Part shown: one piece after another, positions 1 to 11,775 of the stretch
Layout of the letters: every line of letters begins with the position of its first letter
Numbering within the stretch: the stretch's first letter is position 1
NCBI GenBank assembly: GCA_037783415.1
Contig: JAZGTN010000014.1
Span: forward strand, 1,426,001 to 1,490,000
Direction of reading: 5' to 3'
Length of the DNA: 64,000 nt
DNA from: Leptasterias polaris
Taxonomy: Eukaryota > Echinodermata > Asteroidea > Forcipulatida > Asteriidae
The notes under the pieces: model-generated
Database searches by the model: none
What the model was told of the DNA's origin: nothing
Seen by the model: the letters and a program-made list of their open reading frames with translations, nothing else
Made by a program: the position numbers and the translations under genes

Positions 1-960
1 CGGAGTGATGGGAGGAGTATCATGTCTGATTGTTTTTAATTCTGTTTACATCTGTTTTTATCTGTAACGCTTTCAAAGAGTATAATATGCTTCGAACCCA
101 GATTCAGAGTCAATTCAGACGGAATCCATGTAAAATATACTGGGAGAGGAGGAAGCCGTTTCTTTAATGTCTTTGATTTAAATACTTGCTTAGTATTGGT
201 TTACTTTTCTCTAATTTTCACCAGTATGGAAGTAAATGTCAAATTGAATTGACTTGAAATGAACGTGCCCCCTAAAAATAATTTACCTTTTGATGCACCA
301 CCCGTAACGGAAATTGCAAAATCACAGCGTAAAGAGACTTTATAAATAATGCTAAAACCCAGAGAAAATATGTAAATAAATGTTTAATGTCGGTTGGAAT
401 CGGTTTCGAAAGCAAGAACAGATACAGAAAGATTAGTCTATCAGTCGCCTCGTGCTAAGTTTGTTTTTAAACCTCTCAACAACGGCGATTTAAAATCCCT
501 GTGTGGGAGTGAGATCGCAAAAAGGAGCAAACAAGCCAAAGAAGAAGACAAAGAGATGAGAAAGAAGAAAAACAGTGAGGTGAAGTCGGTTCAAATCGGA
601 TTCAAAATTGACATCAAAGCAGGCAAAAATTAGTCTAGTGTGTTTCTATGCATTAGATCGAAACCCAACCATAGACGAGCCCCCTTTACCTTTTGATCGG
701 GCACGTTATGATGTTGAACACGGTAAGCCATCGTACGGATTATAATCTAGGAGAGTCGAGTTTGAAATTGTTGGTAATATCTGTATGAAGACATCTCTTC
801 GTTAATGGGCTGTTTGTGCACGTACCCCTCTCTCCTTCGCGTATTGGAGTGATACAATGTCCACCATCTGGCCTTGGCAAAACTGCAAACGATTCTTTAG
901 GATCCCTATTGGAAGGATGACATCTTATACTAACATAATACTTTTAATTATTGTTTTACA
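1..960. other. 5' flank of receptor gene, no recognised coding exon
   Basis: AT-rich flank. A TATA-like TATAAATA stands at 341-348. A lysine-rich open frame of 79 codons runs 394-633 but has no ATG start (it opens on TTG) and resembles nothing I know. It could be chance or part of a 5' exon. Confidence 0.4.
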
Positions 961-961
961 G
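940..961 (+). promoter_or_regulatory. Probable splice acceptor of a 5'UTR intron
   Basis: A T-rich tract ends in TTTTACAG at 954-961, 30 bases before the receptor ATG. This fits an acceptor splicing an upstream non-coding exon onto the intronless coding exon, an arrangement common in class A GPCR genes. The matching donor was not found. Confidence 0.45.
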
Positions 962-991
962 TGACGTCGAAATAATTGTACACTAAGAACA

Positions 992-2107
992 ATGAATACT
1001 ACTGAAGCTGAAGCGAAGGTCCCTATCGGCAACATCATCGATTACACCCAGGACTTCAGCGCCAATGTTGTGTTTCTCATCTGTACAATAATTATGCTGA
1101 TCATGGGTTTGGTGGGGAACGTTCTTGTAATAGGAGCCGTATTGGTCCACAAAAGACTTCGGGTTCTCAGCAATGTCTTCGTGATTAACCTCGCCGTTGC
1201 GGACCTGTGCGTAACCGTCATCGTGGACAGTTTTGGTATTGTAGGAATAGCGAGCGAGGGGACTTTCTTTGATGATAAACGCGCGCTTTGCGACATGGTA
1301 GGCGTATTTTGCGTCACATCGTGCGCTTGCTCAATGTGGAATATTGCCCACATCAGCTTCAATCGGTACGTCCGCATCTGCCACCACATGGTATACCCGA
1401 AGGTCTACAACAAACGCACTGTGCCGTTTATTTTGGTCGGTACGTGGCTGATTTGCTTTTGCATTGACCTGCCGAATCTGCTTGGCTGGGGAGCTCACAG
1501 TTTTGATTCTAGGATCATGATGTGTACGTATGATTACAAGGAGTCTTACACCTACACAGTGTTTTTCGTGAGCCTGGGGTTTGGCCTACCGCTACTTATT
1601 ACATCTTTCTCGTATGTCCGCATTATCTTTGTTGTAAAACGGGCCGAGAGAAACGCAAGGCGGTCTGCAGAGGATGAAATACAGACTGTTACTGGTAATG
1701 TGCAGTGGGCGAGCTCCGTGAACGGGAAGACCAACAAACGCAACAAATTAAAAAGTACGGATATCCGTTTGCTGCGTTCCGTTTTCACGATCTGGGTGGT
1801 GTTCACTGTGATGTGGTCGCCGTATGCCCTCACCGTCCTTGGGGATGTGTACCACGTGTGGGCTCGTAATATTTATGTCGTAGCAGTAATTTTGGCACAT
1901 ACCAACAGCAGCATCAATGGGATCCTGTATGCTGCCACCAACCGTCACTTCAGGGAGGGCTACGCCTACTTGATCTTGCGTTGCTTCAGAGGAAGAAGAG
2001 TATCGGCTGAGATGATTGACATGGACACCACAATGGCAGCAAAACCGAGTGGTCGGACCTCCGATGAAGAAAAAGGGACATCAATTTTTAAAACTGTCGG
2101 TAACTGA
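992..2107 (+). CDS. Melatonin-receptor-like class A GPCR, 371 aa
   Basis: A seven-transmembrane receptor encoded in one exon. Rhodopsin-family landmarks are in order: GNVLV in TM1 (N43), LAVAD in TM2 (D71), C100 and C178 for the extracellular disulfide, NRY at 124-126 in place of DRY, W152 in TM4, P200 in TM5, MWSP at 274-277 in TM6, and NGILY at 309-313 in place of NPxxY. NRY followed by ICHHMVYPKVY, and a TM7 motif lacking the proline, are features of the melatonin receptor/GPR50 group, so ligand and pathway are inferred from that resemblance (plasma membrane, G-protein signalling). N2 (NTT) is a possible glycosylation site. The 43-residue C-tail is Ser/Thr rich. The start is the first ATG in a clean frame 30 bases after a likely acceptor. 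An invertebrate orphan receptor of the same subfamily is equally possible. Confidence 0.9.
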   Translation: MNTTEAEAKVPIGNIIDYTQDFSANVVFLICTIIMLIMGLVGNVLVIGAVLVHKRLRVLSNVFVINLAVADLCVTVIVDSFGIVGIASEGTFFDDKRALCDMVGVFCVTSCACSMWNIAHISFNRYVRICHHMVYPKVYNKRTVPFILVGTWLICFCIDLPNLLGWGAHSFDSRIMMCTYDYKESYTYTVFFVSLGFGLPLLITSFSYVRIIFVVKRAERNARRSAEDEIQTVTGNVQWASSVNGKTNKRNKLKSTDIRLLRSVFTIWVVFTVMWSPYALTVLGDVYHVWARNIYVVAVILAHTNSSINGILYAATNRHFREGYAYLILRCFRGRRVSAEMIDMDTTMAAKPSGRTSDEEKGTSIFKTVGN

Positions 2108-2531
2108 GGTAGAAAAAAAGAAATGTAGTGCAAAACTAAAACGACACTTGAAGTATATATAGGAGCGAGGGAACCAACTGCACTGCACGCAATAGAAACA
2201 CTTCAGCAGCACAATTGACATTGTTCTATATCAGAGTCTCTCTATCCAAAGGATAAGTACGTTTAAATTGAAAAGCAATTTTTGTCTTTTTCTGTGGAAA
2301 AAGCCTGGATCAGGATGCCTGTATAATTATTGTCAAGGCAGTCAAACAAAGAAACACACCCTGCTCTGTGTGGACCTCTTTTGTCACTCAAGGTTTAAAA
2401 CACAAATTACAGTGGAACATTACTTATTTATGACAAAATACATTGAATGTCAGACTGTTTTGAACTTATACGCTTAACCAACTTAAAACTATTATGAAAA
2501 GCGATGGTTGGGCCTATCAGTCGAAATTTAC

Positions 2532-2537
2532 AATAAA
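2532..2537 (+). terminator. Candidate polyadenylation signal AATAAA
   Basis: AATAAA lies about 425 bases after the receptor stop codon, at the end of an AT-rich stretch with no other frame. It is the most plausible 3' end signal of the GPCR transcript. Confidence 0.4.
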
Positions 2538-4040
2538 CAATATTCGGGATTTATCATCAACTGTTTGTTCGTCAGCGAGACGCTCATAATTTGATTATAG
2601 GCCTATTATTGTTATTTCATTAAAAAACATTTGAACCAGATGCATAACAATATTCGTTATGATTTGTCCGTTTATTTTGAATCGAGAAATTACATACCAG
2701 CATCGTTTTAAATGGAAATATAATATATTTGTTTAAGTATGTAAACATGTATACCAGCATTGAAATTCAAATTTAATTATCCAATATGCATTTGAACCTG
2801 ACGAATTTGTCAGTGTATTCGAGCACAATCTTTATTTGTAAAATGAAGAAGAAAACAACTCACCCTGTAATGGGTACACGTTTTACCGTTATTCTAACCT
2901 GGTTTACCTATTTGAAGTGAATGGGGAATGCACCAATAAGTGAATGCACCAATGTTTTTCTCTCTCACAATTTAATGTAAACACTAATTTTGCTGCTCGT
3001 TTACTAATGTGGTGTCTGTGTGCCCATCGCTTTATCAAAATGGTTAAACATTTTTTGATTGACTGTTTGAGAGGATTTGTTGGAGGTTTCAATCATTGGC
3101 CCCTTAGCCAGTACATTGATCTGTTGATCCTCCAGATATTCCATGCCCGAAGTGTTTGGGCTTGGACCTTTGAATGATTCTGAATAATTGCAGGAGATAA
3201 TCAATTAAGTTGGGCAATGCTCAACACATACGTTTATCGATTGCATGTTGGTGGGTTGATTGATTGATTAGTCATTTAAAAAACACACATTTGAAACATA
3301 TTTATCTGCTTATTTATTTACTTATATATCGTATTAATTATATATTTATTTATTCATCATGAGAAATCCCCTATAGAAGAAATATACTTTCATTTTTGTG
3401 CATTCTATTAAAACATGTACAATAAAAAGTTTATCACGTGAATGTTTTTTTTTAAGTTTTTCTTTTCAATGTTCATTTTGCAGGTGGTGCATCAAAGGGC
3501 ACATCGGCCATAGGCACGAGCGCCATCTTAAAAACACACCGCAATGCATCTCGGGAAAAAAAAATCAAACTGCCTTGGCGACCATGCTGTTGTTTACATG
3601 TAACTATGCCAGATTGTATAGTTGTGTACTGCTTTCCTTCAAAACCTGCGCGCCATGATGGTTGCCGGTGCTTGGACTCAAATTTCACCAGAATCCTTAG
3701 CGGCAATCATGCGCATTGGGGCATGCATACGGCTACAGCGGTAGCGGCCACAAGTTTTTGCTTTTAAATTATTTGTTTTTTTCGTTTGACTCAATACACG
3801 TCATCAAAGTGGAATTCAAAGCAAATGGTTGCCTCTGTGCACCTACATCGCTTATCGTATTATATTTTTTCAGTATATTGTGCATGCATGAAGACATTAT
3901 TACCGAAGATGAACACAATGACCAAAATGAACACGTATCCAATCAATTATGTTGAACTTGTTCCTTTTTACTTTTTTTTATGGCTCTCGTTACGTCACGG
4001 ACAAATAATCTCGCTATATTGCTAAGTATGCCCAGTTCGT
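2538..4040. other. Intergenic, no gene seen
   Basis: AT-rich sequence with short chance frames on both strands. Nothing recognisable stands between the GPCR 3' end and its truncated duplicate. Confidence 0.5.
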
Positions 4041-4047
4041 TGTGTCA

Positions 4048-4255
4048 GGCACATACCAATAGCAGCATCAACGGGACCGTGTATGCTGCCACCAACCATC
4101 ACTTCCACTCCTACTTGATCTTACGTTGCTTCAGGCAAAGTACAGTCTCGCCTGAGATGATTGACTCGGACAACGTAATGGTAACAAGGCCGATTGGGCA
4201 AAGCTCAATAAGAAGACAAAGAGGATAATTGACATTGTTCTGGATATGATATTTG
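4048..4255 (+). pseudogene. Truncated duplicate of the GPCR TM7 and C-tail
   Basis: The sequence repeats the receptor gene from about 1896. It has the same AHTNSSING segment of TM7, the same YAATN and LILRCFR, and a diverged EMIDSDN tail. The homology resumes in the 3'UTR (ATTGACATTGTTCT, also at about 2215). TM1-TM6 are absent, and there is a small deletion where the gene encodes REGYA. It is a partial duplication of the neighbouring gene. The frame to 4228 is open, but the piece cannot form a receptor by itself. Confidence 0.8.
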
Positions 4256-4824
4256 TACGGAAACGTACACGCAGTTCCAAATAAAACTGACACCTGAGGA
4301 GAAATAACCGCTGTCAAACACGTTTACCCTGTTAATCGAGAACTTCTCTTTATTCTAACAATGTTTGGACTTGGTTATTATTTTTAGCGACGTCCCCAAA
4401 GTCGGGACTTCCTCTCTCTCTCAAAACACCCGGGGAGAGACAACGCCACACGGCTCTGTGTCACATACACTCTGTGGACAGTTTATTTGTTCTGTGCACT
4501 TAACATAAATCTTATTCTTCAACATGAGTGAAAACACTGTGTGGACGTGTGTAAGCCATTATTATATTGATTGTGAAATCGAAGATTCTAACAAGATCAC
4601 TCTTTACGTTTTAAAACAGCACTCTTTACAGCTACTTCAGACTGTGAAAATTATGAAGTTGTATTCGTTGCGTCGTATTTACAACTTTGTCTGCCACAAA
4701 TGATTTAAAAAAAGGTTGGACTAAAAGTATTTGAGATACGGTGAAACAATTTCGCATCATGTCGATCTTTGTTTGTGGAACATAATGTGGAAGGTTTCAA
4801 GAAAATCCGCAATGAACTTTGATA

Positions 4825-5010
4825 AAGCCTATTATTTCCCGGTCCTTCGGATGGGACGTAAAGTCGTTGGTCCCGTGTGTTGTGTAATGCACGTAAAAGA
4901 ACCCAGTTACCTTAGGCCTATCGCCAAGAGAAGTGGTTTGCCCAGGTGTTTCTATCAGTGACTGCTGGTTCCGCCGCATCACCTTATTGACACCTACAAG
5001 GTGTTACATT
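4825..5010 (+). mobile_element. SINE body/tail fragment (tRNA-derived SINE family)
   Basis: It contains the block GATGGGACGTAAAGTCGTTG, then TGTAATGCACGTAAAAGAAC, then a GTGGTTTGCCC...ACCTTATTGACACC tail. The same order recurs at 24.6 kb and 25.75 kb behind a tRNA-Leu-like head. The head is missing here, so the copy is 5'-truncated. Confidence 0.65.
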
Positions 5011-5965
5011 GGCTCTCATATTTAAACTTCAATAGGGCCTACCCTGTCTGGAAATAAATGATGATATGCGCTTTGAAAAGCCCGTAAATACATAAAAATA
5101 AATATAAAACTAGTTTTTATATGATATAGTTATCATTACAATTTGGAGGGGCACCATGTGCAAAGCCAACACCAGATAAAATAACGGCTAACTTTTGTGA
5201 TTGATTAATCTATTTTTAAAAATTACGTAACGTAATATTTGTAGATTTATTTAAATAGAGGGCAACCCTCCCTTCATAGCCATTTGCATTCTAATTAAAA
5301 ACATTCGGAAGAAAACCACGTAAATCTTTCCTCTAAACCTATGTGTAACTTAAACCAGAAATTAAAAATGGTGGTTTCAACTTGTGAATTGGATGCAGTT
5401 AACACCAAGGAATTTTGTGATAAATCATAAGATTACATTTTGAAGAAGGCATGGGTACTATTGCCTCTCCTTGTTTATTTTAATGTGAACATTTGTTGCC
5501 ATTTGTAGGCGTGGTATATATGTCACCTCTCCGGTTGACTAATTGCTGATTGGTCAACTGCTTTATGAACATATAGCTTAATTGTGAGATACAGTACTTC
5601 TCAAGTGTGACGTAACTTCATTGTAAGCCACGCCCTCTTCACACAAACTGGCTCCACTGATTACCAGACGCCCATATGGGAGTTGCATTAGAAATGCAAA
5701 CAATCTAGTACTAATCCACACAACCCCGAAGGTATCCATACAATCCACTATAGGAATCCACCTTATCCACCTCAGAGAATCTGGCATATCCACAGGTGGC
5801 TAACGTGTTCCAGAAGACAACTGTGCTCGATGGCAAGAAACAGACCGAGACAAAAACAAACCCAGAGATCTTTGGAAAGAAACCAGCTGGACAAACATTT
5901 ACCAGTCACAGAAATAATGCGAAGAAGCACTGGACGGGAACACCAGGGACGGAATACTCAAGAAC
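5011..5965. other. Intergenic, no gene seen
   Basis: AT-rich unique-looking sequence leading into the minisatellite. No convincing frame, splice-site pair or RNA was seen. Confidence 0.4.
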
Positions 5966-5969
5966 ACAC

Positions 5970-6395
5970 GGCTGTAGTTGATAGTCCGAAACACAGGGGA
6001 GTAGGCCTAGTTGATACTCCGAAACACAGGGGAGTAGTTGATACTCCGAAACACAGGGGAGTAGTTGATACTCCGGAACACAGGGGAGTAGTTGACACTC
6101 CGGAACACAGGGGAGTAGTTGATACTCCGAAACACAGGGGAGTAGTTGATACTCCGGAACACAGGGGAGTAGTTGGTACTCTGGAACACATGGGAGTTGT
6201 AATGTTGGTACTCGGAACACAGGGGAGTAGTTGACACTCCGCAGCACAGGGGAGTAGTTGATACTCCGGAACACAGGGGAGTAGTTGACACTCCGGAACA
6301 CAGGGGAGTAGTTGATACTCCAGAACACACAGGCGAGTAGTTGATATTCTGGAACACAGGAGAGTAGTTGATATTCCGGAACACCTGGGAGTAGT
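5970..6395. repeat. 27-bp minisatellite
   Basis: About fifteen head-to-tail units. The clearest start at 6008, 6035, 6062, 6089, 6116, 6143 and 6170 with unit TAGTTGATACTCC(G/A)GAA-CACAGGGGAG. A diverged spacer sits near 6190-6215 and decayed units continue to about 6600. The period is a multiple of three, so long repetitive frames appear on both strands (VVDTPKHRG on +, INYSPVFRS on -). These are by-products of the period, not proteins. Confidence 0.9.
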
Positions 6396-6399
6396 TCTT

Positions 6400-7150
6400 C
6401 AAGGGAGTATAGTCGTTACTCCAGAAAACTGATTGGGGGTGGGGGCTATTGAATTATCCGGAACAGTGGGGGTCAAATATTGTATTATTAACAAAACATG
6501 GGGAGCAGCTTACGAGCTCCGGAATAAAGAAGAGTTAATCTGGAACGCCAGGGAATAGTGGATACACCAGAACTGAGGAGTAATGAACAGGTTGTTGTAA
6601 CAACTCACGGTTGGAATAACAGTGAGTGGTTGCTAACCCCAATTTGTGAAGATGAGTGCCCTAAGCAGCTGGATGCGAGTCTTTGGTGGATAAAGGAGCA
6701 GTAGAGCTTTCATCAAAGTCAGCTCTATGTTCCTTTAATGAGCATCCCTTCATCATCGGTCAGGGACTATAATGGTGTTTCCTGTGGCCTCTGCCACCCC
6801 AACTCGTAAACCTTGGGTAGTTGTTTCACTTCCACCACCACAGCAGGAACTTTCATAGTTGATTTGGAGACGTGTGGCTTGTCATACAAAGGTAGCCAAC
6901 TTGATAGCAGCCATTCTGAAGAGTCAAGTTCAACATTGTTCTTGAGTTGGGTTTCAATGAGCTCATGGCCAGACCAGAGAGAAGATGGGCCTTGTGAAAA
7001 CACAAAGGCGTTTCTAGCTAAGGTGCAAGCCAGGAAAGGCAAATGCAGTAGTTGCTTGAGCAGAACGTCAACCGGATTCAAGCTCTTATTGGCAGAGTGT
7101 AGGTTCATGTCCCGGTATGGCACCTCTGTCCTTTTGCAAGATGCTTTGTC
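6400..7150. other. No recognised gene; overlapping frames on both strands
   Basis: Frames of 118 codons (-, 6767-7123) and 113 codons (+, 6813-7154) cover the same DNA. At most one is real, and neither resembles a family I know. The piece could be an old element or exon relic next to the SINE fragment that follows. Confidence 0.25.
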
Positions 7151-7300
7151 GTGATTGCCCTGTCTTTCGGATGGGCCGTCAGGCCGTATAGGTCCCGTGT
7201 ACTAGGATTGGTAGTGCACGAAAAAGAAACCAGGACACTTACCGTGGAAGAGTAGGGAATAACCCCCGGTTTACATTGCAAACACCCTTTGTCTTATGTT
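7150..7300 (+). mobile_element. Diverged SINE fragment
   Basis: CTTTCGGATGGGCCGTCAGG, then GTCCCGTG...GTGCACGAAAAAGAAACCAG, matches the body of the SINE family at 4.85, 24.65 and 25.75 kb in the same order, with more substitutions. Confidence 0.55.
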
Positions 7301-8580
7301 TCCTCAGGCTTGCGAGCTACAGAGATTAAGTTCACTTATGAGGCATCCTTGGTTTCATTACCAGAAATATATAATAGTAATATAATAATAACGATAATGA
7401 CTCACGGCGTTTACGTACCCAAAGCCTCCACCAAAGAAAAATTAGGGAATGTCTCGTGAGGGGGTAGGACATTTGTTGAATGCCATAAATTTTGCAGGCA
7501 CACTGTGCTTGAACTTTCCTGAGTAGGCAATAGGAACGGTCCAATGGTTGTGTATGCTAAAAATAATGCAGTATACTTGTTGACAAGTCGTTAGTCGTTT
7601 ATCGCGGTGATGTATAAACCATGTGACCATGCTGCTATATCCAAACTGCTGGCTCCCAACTCACTGTCCAATAATTGGGCTGTAGTTGCGAGAGCAGAAG
7701 TCTCGCGGGATATGCAGTTTTGTGAGAACAGCAGTGTATTGACTTGAATTTACGTTGCGTCGTCTAGGTGTCTGACAATAATTGTGCCAGGTGATTCGTA
7801 AGCATGTATAGGCATAACTCAACTGCTGGAAGCAAACAAGATTGATTGAGTTTATAGTAGAATTGAGCGTACCTGCGATCAGTGCCCTCTATCGTCTCAA
7901 CAGACAAATCATCAATAATTATAATAATATTTCCATTAACAAGATGTAGTAAATGTTAATAGTAAAGTCGTCCAGAACAAGTGTATTTTGCAAGTTGTCA
8001 CAGCGTCATAATACCAGTGCAGGGCTTTGCACTTTGCACAATGTGAGCCTCAATAAACATGATTAAAAACTAGACACAAATTCCAAGCTACTTGGAATTG
8101 CGACTTCTTTTTAAGGAAATTATGTACTTTTTTGAACCCAAACTAACAAAAGCCATGAACATCCTAACCCCAACTTAATTTCGGATTGAAAAACGCGGAA
8201 CAAAGACAAAGTTTAATGATCGGAGAAGAGAGGAAATAACACAGACCTGGTAGTTATCTTCCTGTGCTGTTAAAAGACTTATCAACTTGTCAACATCGGG
8301 AGGAATGGGATTTCCGTTCAATGTTTACAGTTGTTATATTAAAAGCTTTATTTCCAAGTATCTTGAGTACATAGTTCACGGACATTGTAATCCGTACAAC
8401 TGCAAGTGTCCAGTTGTAATTTTCACTCAATCGAGATTACAAAGTTATATTTATACTTTGTCCAGATATTTGTAAAGCCGGGTACATAAATTATTAAATC
8501 GTCATTTGGGGAATAAATATGTTCAGATTACATGTTCATTGTTAGGCTGACAAAAAAAGAAGGGTCGGGCCTCACGGGAC
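7301..8580. other. Intergenic, no gene seen
   Basis: AT-rich, with a short TAA-type microsatellite near 7370-7400. No supportable gene or RNA was seen. Confidence 0.4.
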
Positions 8581-8582
8581 CT

Positions 8583-8830
8583 GGGCCCAATTTCTTAGTT
8601 CTGCCTACCGCCGAATTCTGCGCTTGCGATCACCATTCTCCGCTTACCGAGCAAGTGCCGAATTTCTGCGCTAGCTGGGTAAGCGTAGAATGCCTAGTAA
8701 CGTGGACCACGCAAGCGCACAAGAAAAAATGGCCTGTACTAGCCCGTGAAATACGCTTGACGTAAGAGCGGAATTCACTCCTTCCGTAAGCGCCGATTCT
8801 TTGCTTACGCAGAGCCATGAAATTGGGTCC
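8583..8830. mobile_element. MITE with GGGCCCAATTTC... inverted ends
   Basis: The ends are inverted copies: GGGCCCAATTTCTTAGTTCTGC at the left and, read from the right on the other strand, GGACCCAATTTCATGGCTCTGC. The end motif is shared with the three copies at 27.9, 32.1 and 60.0 kb, but the interior (repeated CTTACGC/GCGTAAG words) differs, so it is a related subfamily. No coding capacity. Confidence 0.7.
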
Positions 8831-10480
8831 TGGTTCCGAAGTGATTTTGATTAAAAAGGGGTTTTCTCCGTTGTGGAGAATTCAGTGCACTCACAGAAAA
8901 AGAAGAGCCATGCTGCAGACCCCGGTTCTATACCATCTCGGGCCATGGTATAATGACAACAGGGATGGCCTTTTACCCCCTCATATAAAATGTGTCCCCG
9001 GCCTATTGAAACGTGTTTATTTTTAAAGAAACTTATCTTTGACTTCTGAGGATCAAATTGATACATGACATATAAAAGACCTATAGAATTACACATAAAT
9101 CACAACTCTTTTGTTTTAGAGGAATTTGACAATCTGATAATGAAACCAGTGACGACAGGAAATCAGGTTTTGTGAGAGGTTATTTTGATTGCTATTTTTT
9201 TCCAACTAATGCGAGTTTCACATTCAGTGAAGGTTGTATTTCCTCGTTTGAATAACACATGTAGTTGACGGAGACCTCACAAATATATGTCTCATTCAAT
9301 GTGTTATTTAAACTTGATAAAGAATAATTATACTTGGAACAATCCCTGTTTAAAAAAATATTGTACAAGCTGAGGAATGTCACTTCAAGTGTTAAAATCA
9401 ATCACTTTATTGCAGTTTCTTGCTATATAGGCTATATATAGCAACTAGGGAGTGAAATATGCTATACAAAAGGCAAACACCATATATTTTTTAAGTTCAG
9501 ACAATTTTAGTTACCATGATGCATTTCTGCTAATAAACATTCCCAATGTAATGTCATAAAAATATATTAATCTCAGTGATAATTCCACGATGGAAACTAA
9601 CTGGGTATAACTTTAAATTCTGTGTTACCCCAAATTAAGAAATCTGTACAAAGTTAATATGTGATAACCTGAAATCAGAGTCACAACATTCACCCGCTTA
9701 ACTTGGTAAGGAATAATAATTAACAGTTTAATACAGTAGTTAATTTGAAGCATTTTTAGCAGACAACAAATAATTGAACTGAAAGTAGAGTGTCCCCTTC
9801 ACAAAATGCTTTCAGGTGAGAGAGAAGTGAAATTCAGCCCAAAATAAGATGTTTGGCACTAAGTAATTTTTCTATCTTATACTTTGGAACAGGTAACCCC
9901 ACCAATCTCAAACTTTACTTGCTTAAAATGTATATGATTTGTCATTTAATAGACACTAAAAATATAAAAAAGAGTCGATAGTTAAAATATAAATACATGA
10001 TGTTTGCTTGCCTTTAGAAGGTTCTCACACTCATTCACCAAATCATAAAACTCACACAGTTGTTTAGAGAGCTGCTGTTAGCTCTTGCCATCTCTTAAAA
10101 AGGACCAGCTTTGAAACAGACAAACCACTTCACAAGAAAATGCTCCCTTTTCTAGAAAATTAGACGTTCACGGGCCCGTAACCTGGATTTGAAAAAGAAG
10201 TATCGGCGCGTTAGCGCCGCCCGTCGCGCAGCGACACAATGCATGGGGAGTTGAAAATATTTTGAAAATGAAGGCCCAATTCGAGCTATTTGGTCCATTT
10301 TGCAAATTATGTGTGTGTGCGCACCATTTTTAATTTTTTGGGGGTGTAGCCTACTTTTTCTCCTTACAAACCCCGCCCCTTTGTTACGGGCCTGGATGTT
10401 CGTGTAGGTCTACAGAACATCTCAAGATCCTACAAAGTGTTTAACTCTTTCTCAGGTCCACATTCCGTCTGTAATATTTA
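8831..10480. other. Intergenic, no gene seen
   Basis: Strongly AT-rich. Only short chance frames are present. A short GC-rich palindromic patch (GGCGCGTTAGCGCCGCC) stands at about 10,205-10,221. Confidence 0.4.
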
Positions 10481-10485
10481 CACTG

Positions 10486-11094
10486 CAAAAATTGGGTTGT
10501 CAAAATTTACACCATGGGTGTTGTCACAAATACCGGAAAAGATTTAAAAATTACACAAAATGGTGTTAAAATAACAACACTTTCTGCCAACACGATTTAA
10601 AGACACTTTTGGTAATTACTCAATATACATTAGCATAAAAACTTACTTGATAACGAGCAACGGAGAGCTGTTGATAGTATAAAACATTGTGAGAAACCAC
10701 TCCCTCTGAAGTAACGTAGTTTTTGAGAAAGAGGTAATTTCTCACTAAAATATTTGAATCTGAAAAAGACTTCAGGCCTGGAAGCCCTTTTCAGGCATTT
10801 GAAAGAACATAAATTTGTGCAACAAGGGTGTTTTTGCTTTCATTATTTTCTTGCAACTTAGATGACCAATTGAGCCCAAACTTCCACAGGTATATGTTAT
10901 TTTATGCATAATGTTGGGATACACCAAGTGAGAATACTGTTCTTTGACAATTACCAAACGTGTCCAATGCCTTTAAGACATCTCTGTTATTTTAACACCC
11001 TATGATGTTAATTTGTTATTCTCTCTTGGGTATCTAATTATGTGACAATACACATGGTGTCCATTTTAACACCACGGTTTTTACAATGTACCCA
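10486..11094. mobile_element. MITE (ACCATGGGTGTTGTCACA family) split by another repeat
   Basis: The left part (10,486-10,600) and right part (10,973-11,094) together match the uninterrupted copy at 15,557-15,764. They have inverted ends containing ACCATGGGTGTTGTCACA and GTGACAATACACATGGTGT. The break is filled by a 372-bp TTAA-flanked repeat. Confidence 0.7.
10601..10972 (+). mobile_element. 372-bp dispersed element (family D) with TTAA target duplication
   Basis: Flanked by TTAA at 10,597-10,600 and 10,973-10,976. Its ends are inverted: AGACAC...TTTGGTAATTAC and AATTACCAAACGTGTCCAATGCCT. Other copies lie near 20.26, 20.76, 30.36, 40.6, 47.1 and 48.1 kb. TTAA duplications are typical of piggyBac and Kolobok superfamilies. 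It has no frame of its own. Confidence 0.75.
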
Positions 11095-11775
11095 GTCAAT
11101 AACACACATAATGACTCTTCAGTAACCACGAGAAACTCAGTATTATTTGGGCTTCAGTCACTTAATAAAGTAAAACATATTCTTTATACTTTAATTGGTT
11201 TGTACAAAATCAAAACACTTTATACAAATGTTACACTATTTATATGTACATTGCTTTAAGAAAAGGTTTAACCCAAGATTTGAAAGAGCAGGGAAATTGT
11301 GTTTTGGATCACATCATCGATGTGATTGGTCAAACATTAAGGGAGGCTTTCTGCATTTACGCTTCCTGACTCACGTTATTGATAATTATATAGTTTCTTA
11401 TCCAGAATATGAGTCAGAAACACTTTACTTGCCCAGATTATGGGTCATGTTGACCCATAATTAAGCATGGCTCAGATGGACCCCTTTTTGGTCATTTCTG
11501 AACAAGCACTTCTGATAAAAAGGTGCTATAGCGTCTATAGATTAAACGAGAATGCCATGATACTTGCCATGATAATATATAGTCCATGACTGCAACTGTT
11601 TTTGTTTTGTTGAATACTCTAAAGGTTAGGCCTATCAACTGGCAGTGCGGGGAACAGAGGTAGACGTTGAAGCATTTCAGTTTAAAGTCCAGACTATTTG
11701 CTACATTTGTGGTTATGCCTTTGATCTGCCATCTCTTTTGATCCAAGTTGTTCGGAAGAAACAAGATCATTCTTT
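11095..11775. other. 3' flank of the LRR gene
   Basis: No gene is recognised. It holds the presumed 3'UTR of the minus-strand LRR gene nearest 11,775, and otherwise AT-rich DNA. Confidence 0.35.

Noticed and set aside
394..633. Lysine-rich 79-codon frame upstream of the GPCR
   Set aside because: No ATG, no recognised family and no clear splice sites; kept only as a note in the flank entry.
5830..6402. Long repetitive ORFs of up to 140 codons on both strands
   Set aside because: They arise from a 27-bp minisatellite whose period is a multiple of three; there is no domain, signal or splice context.
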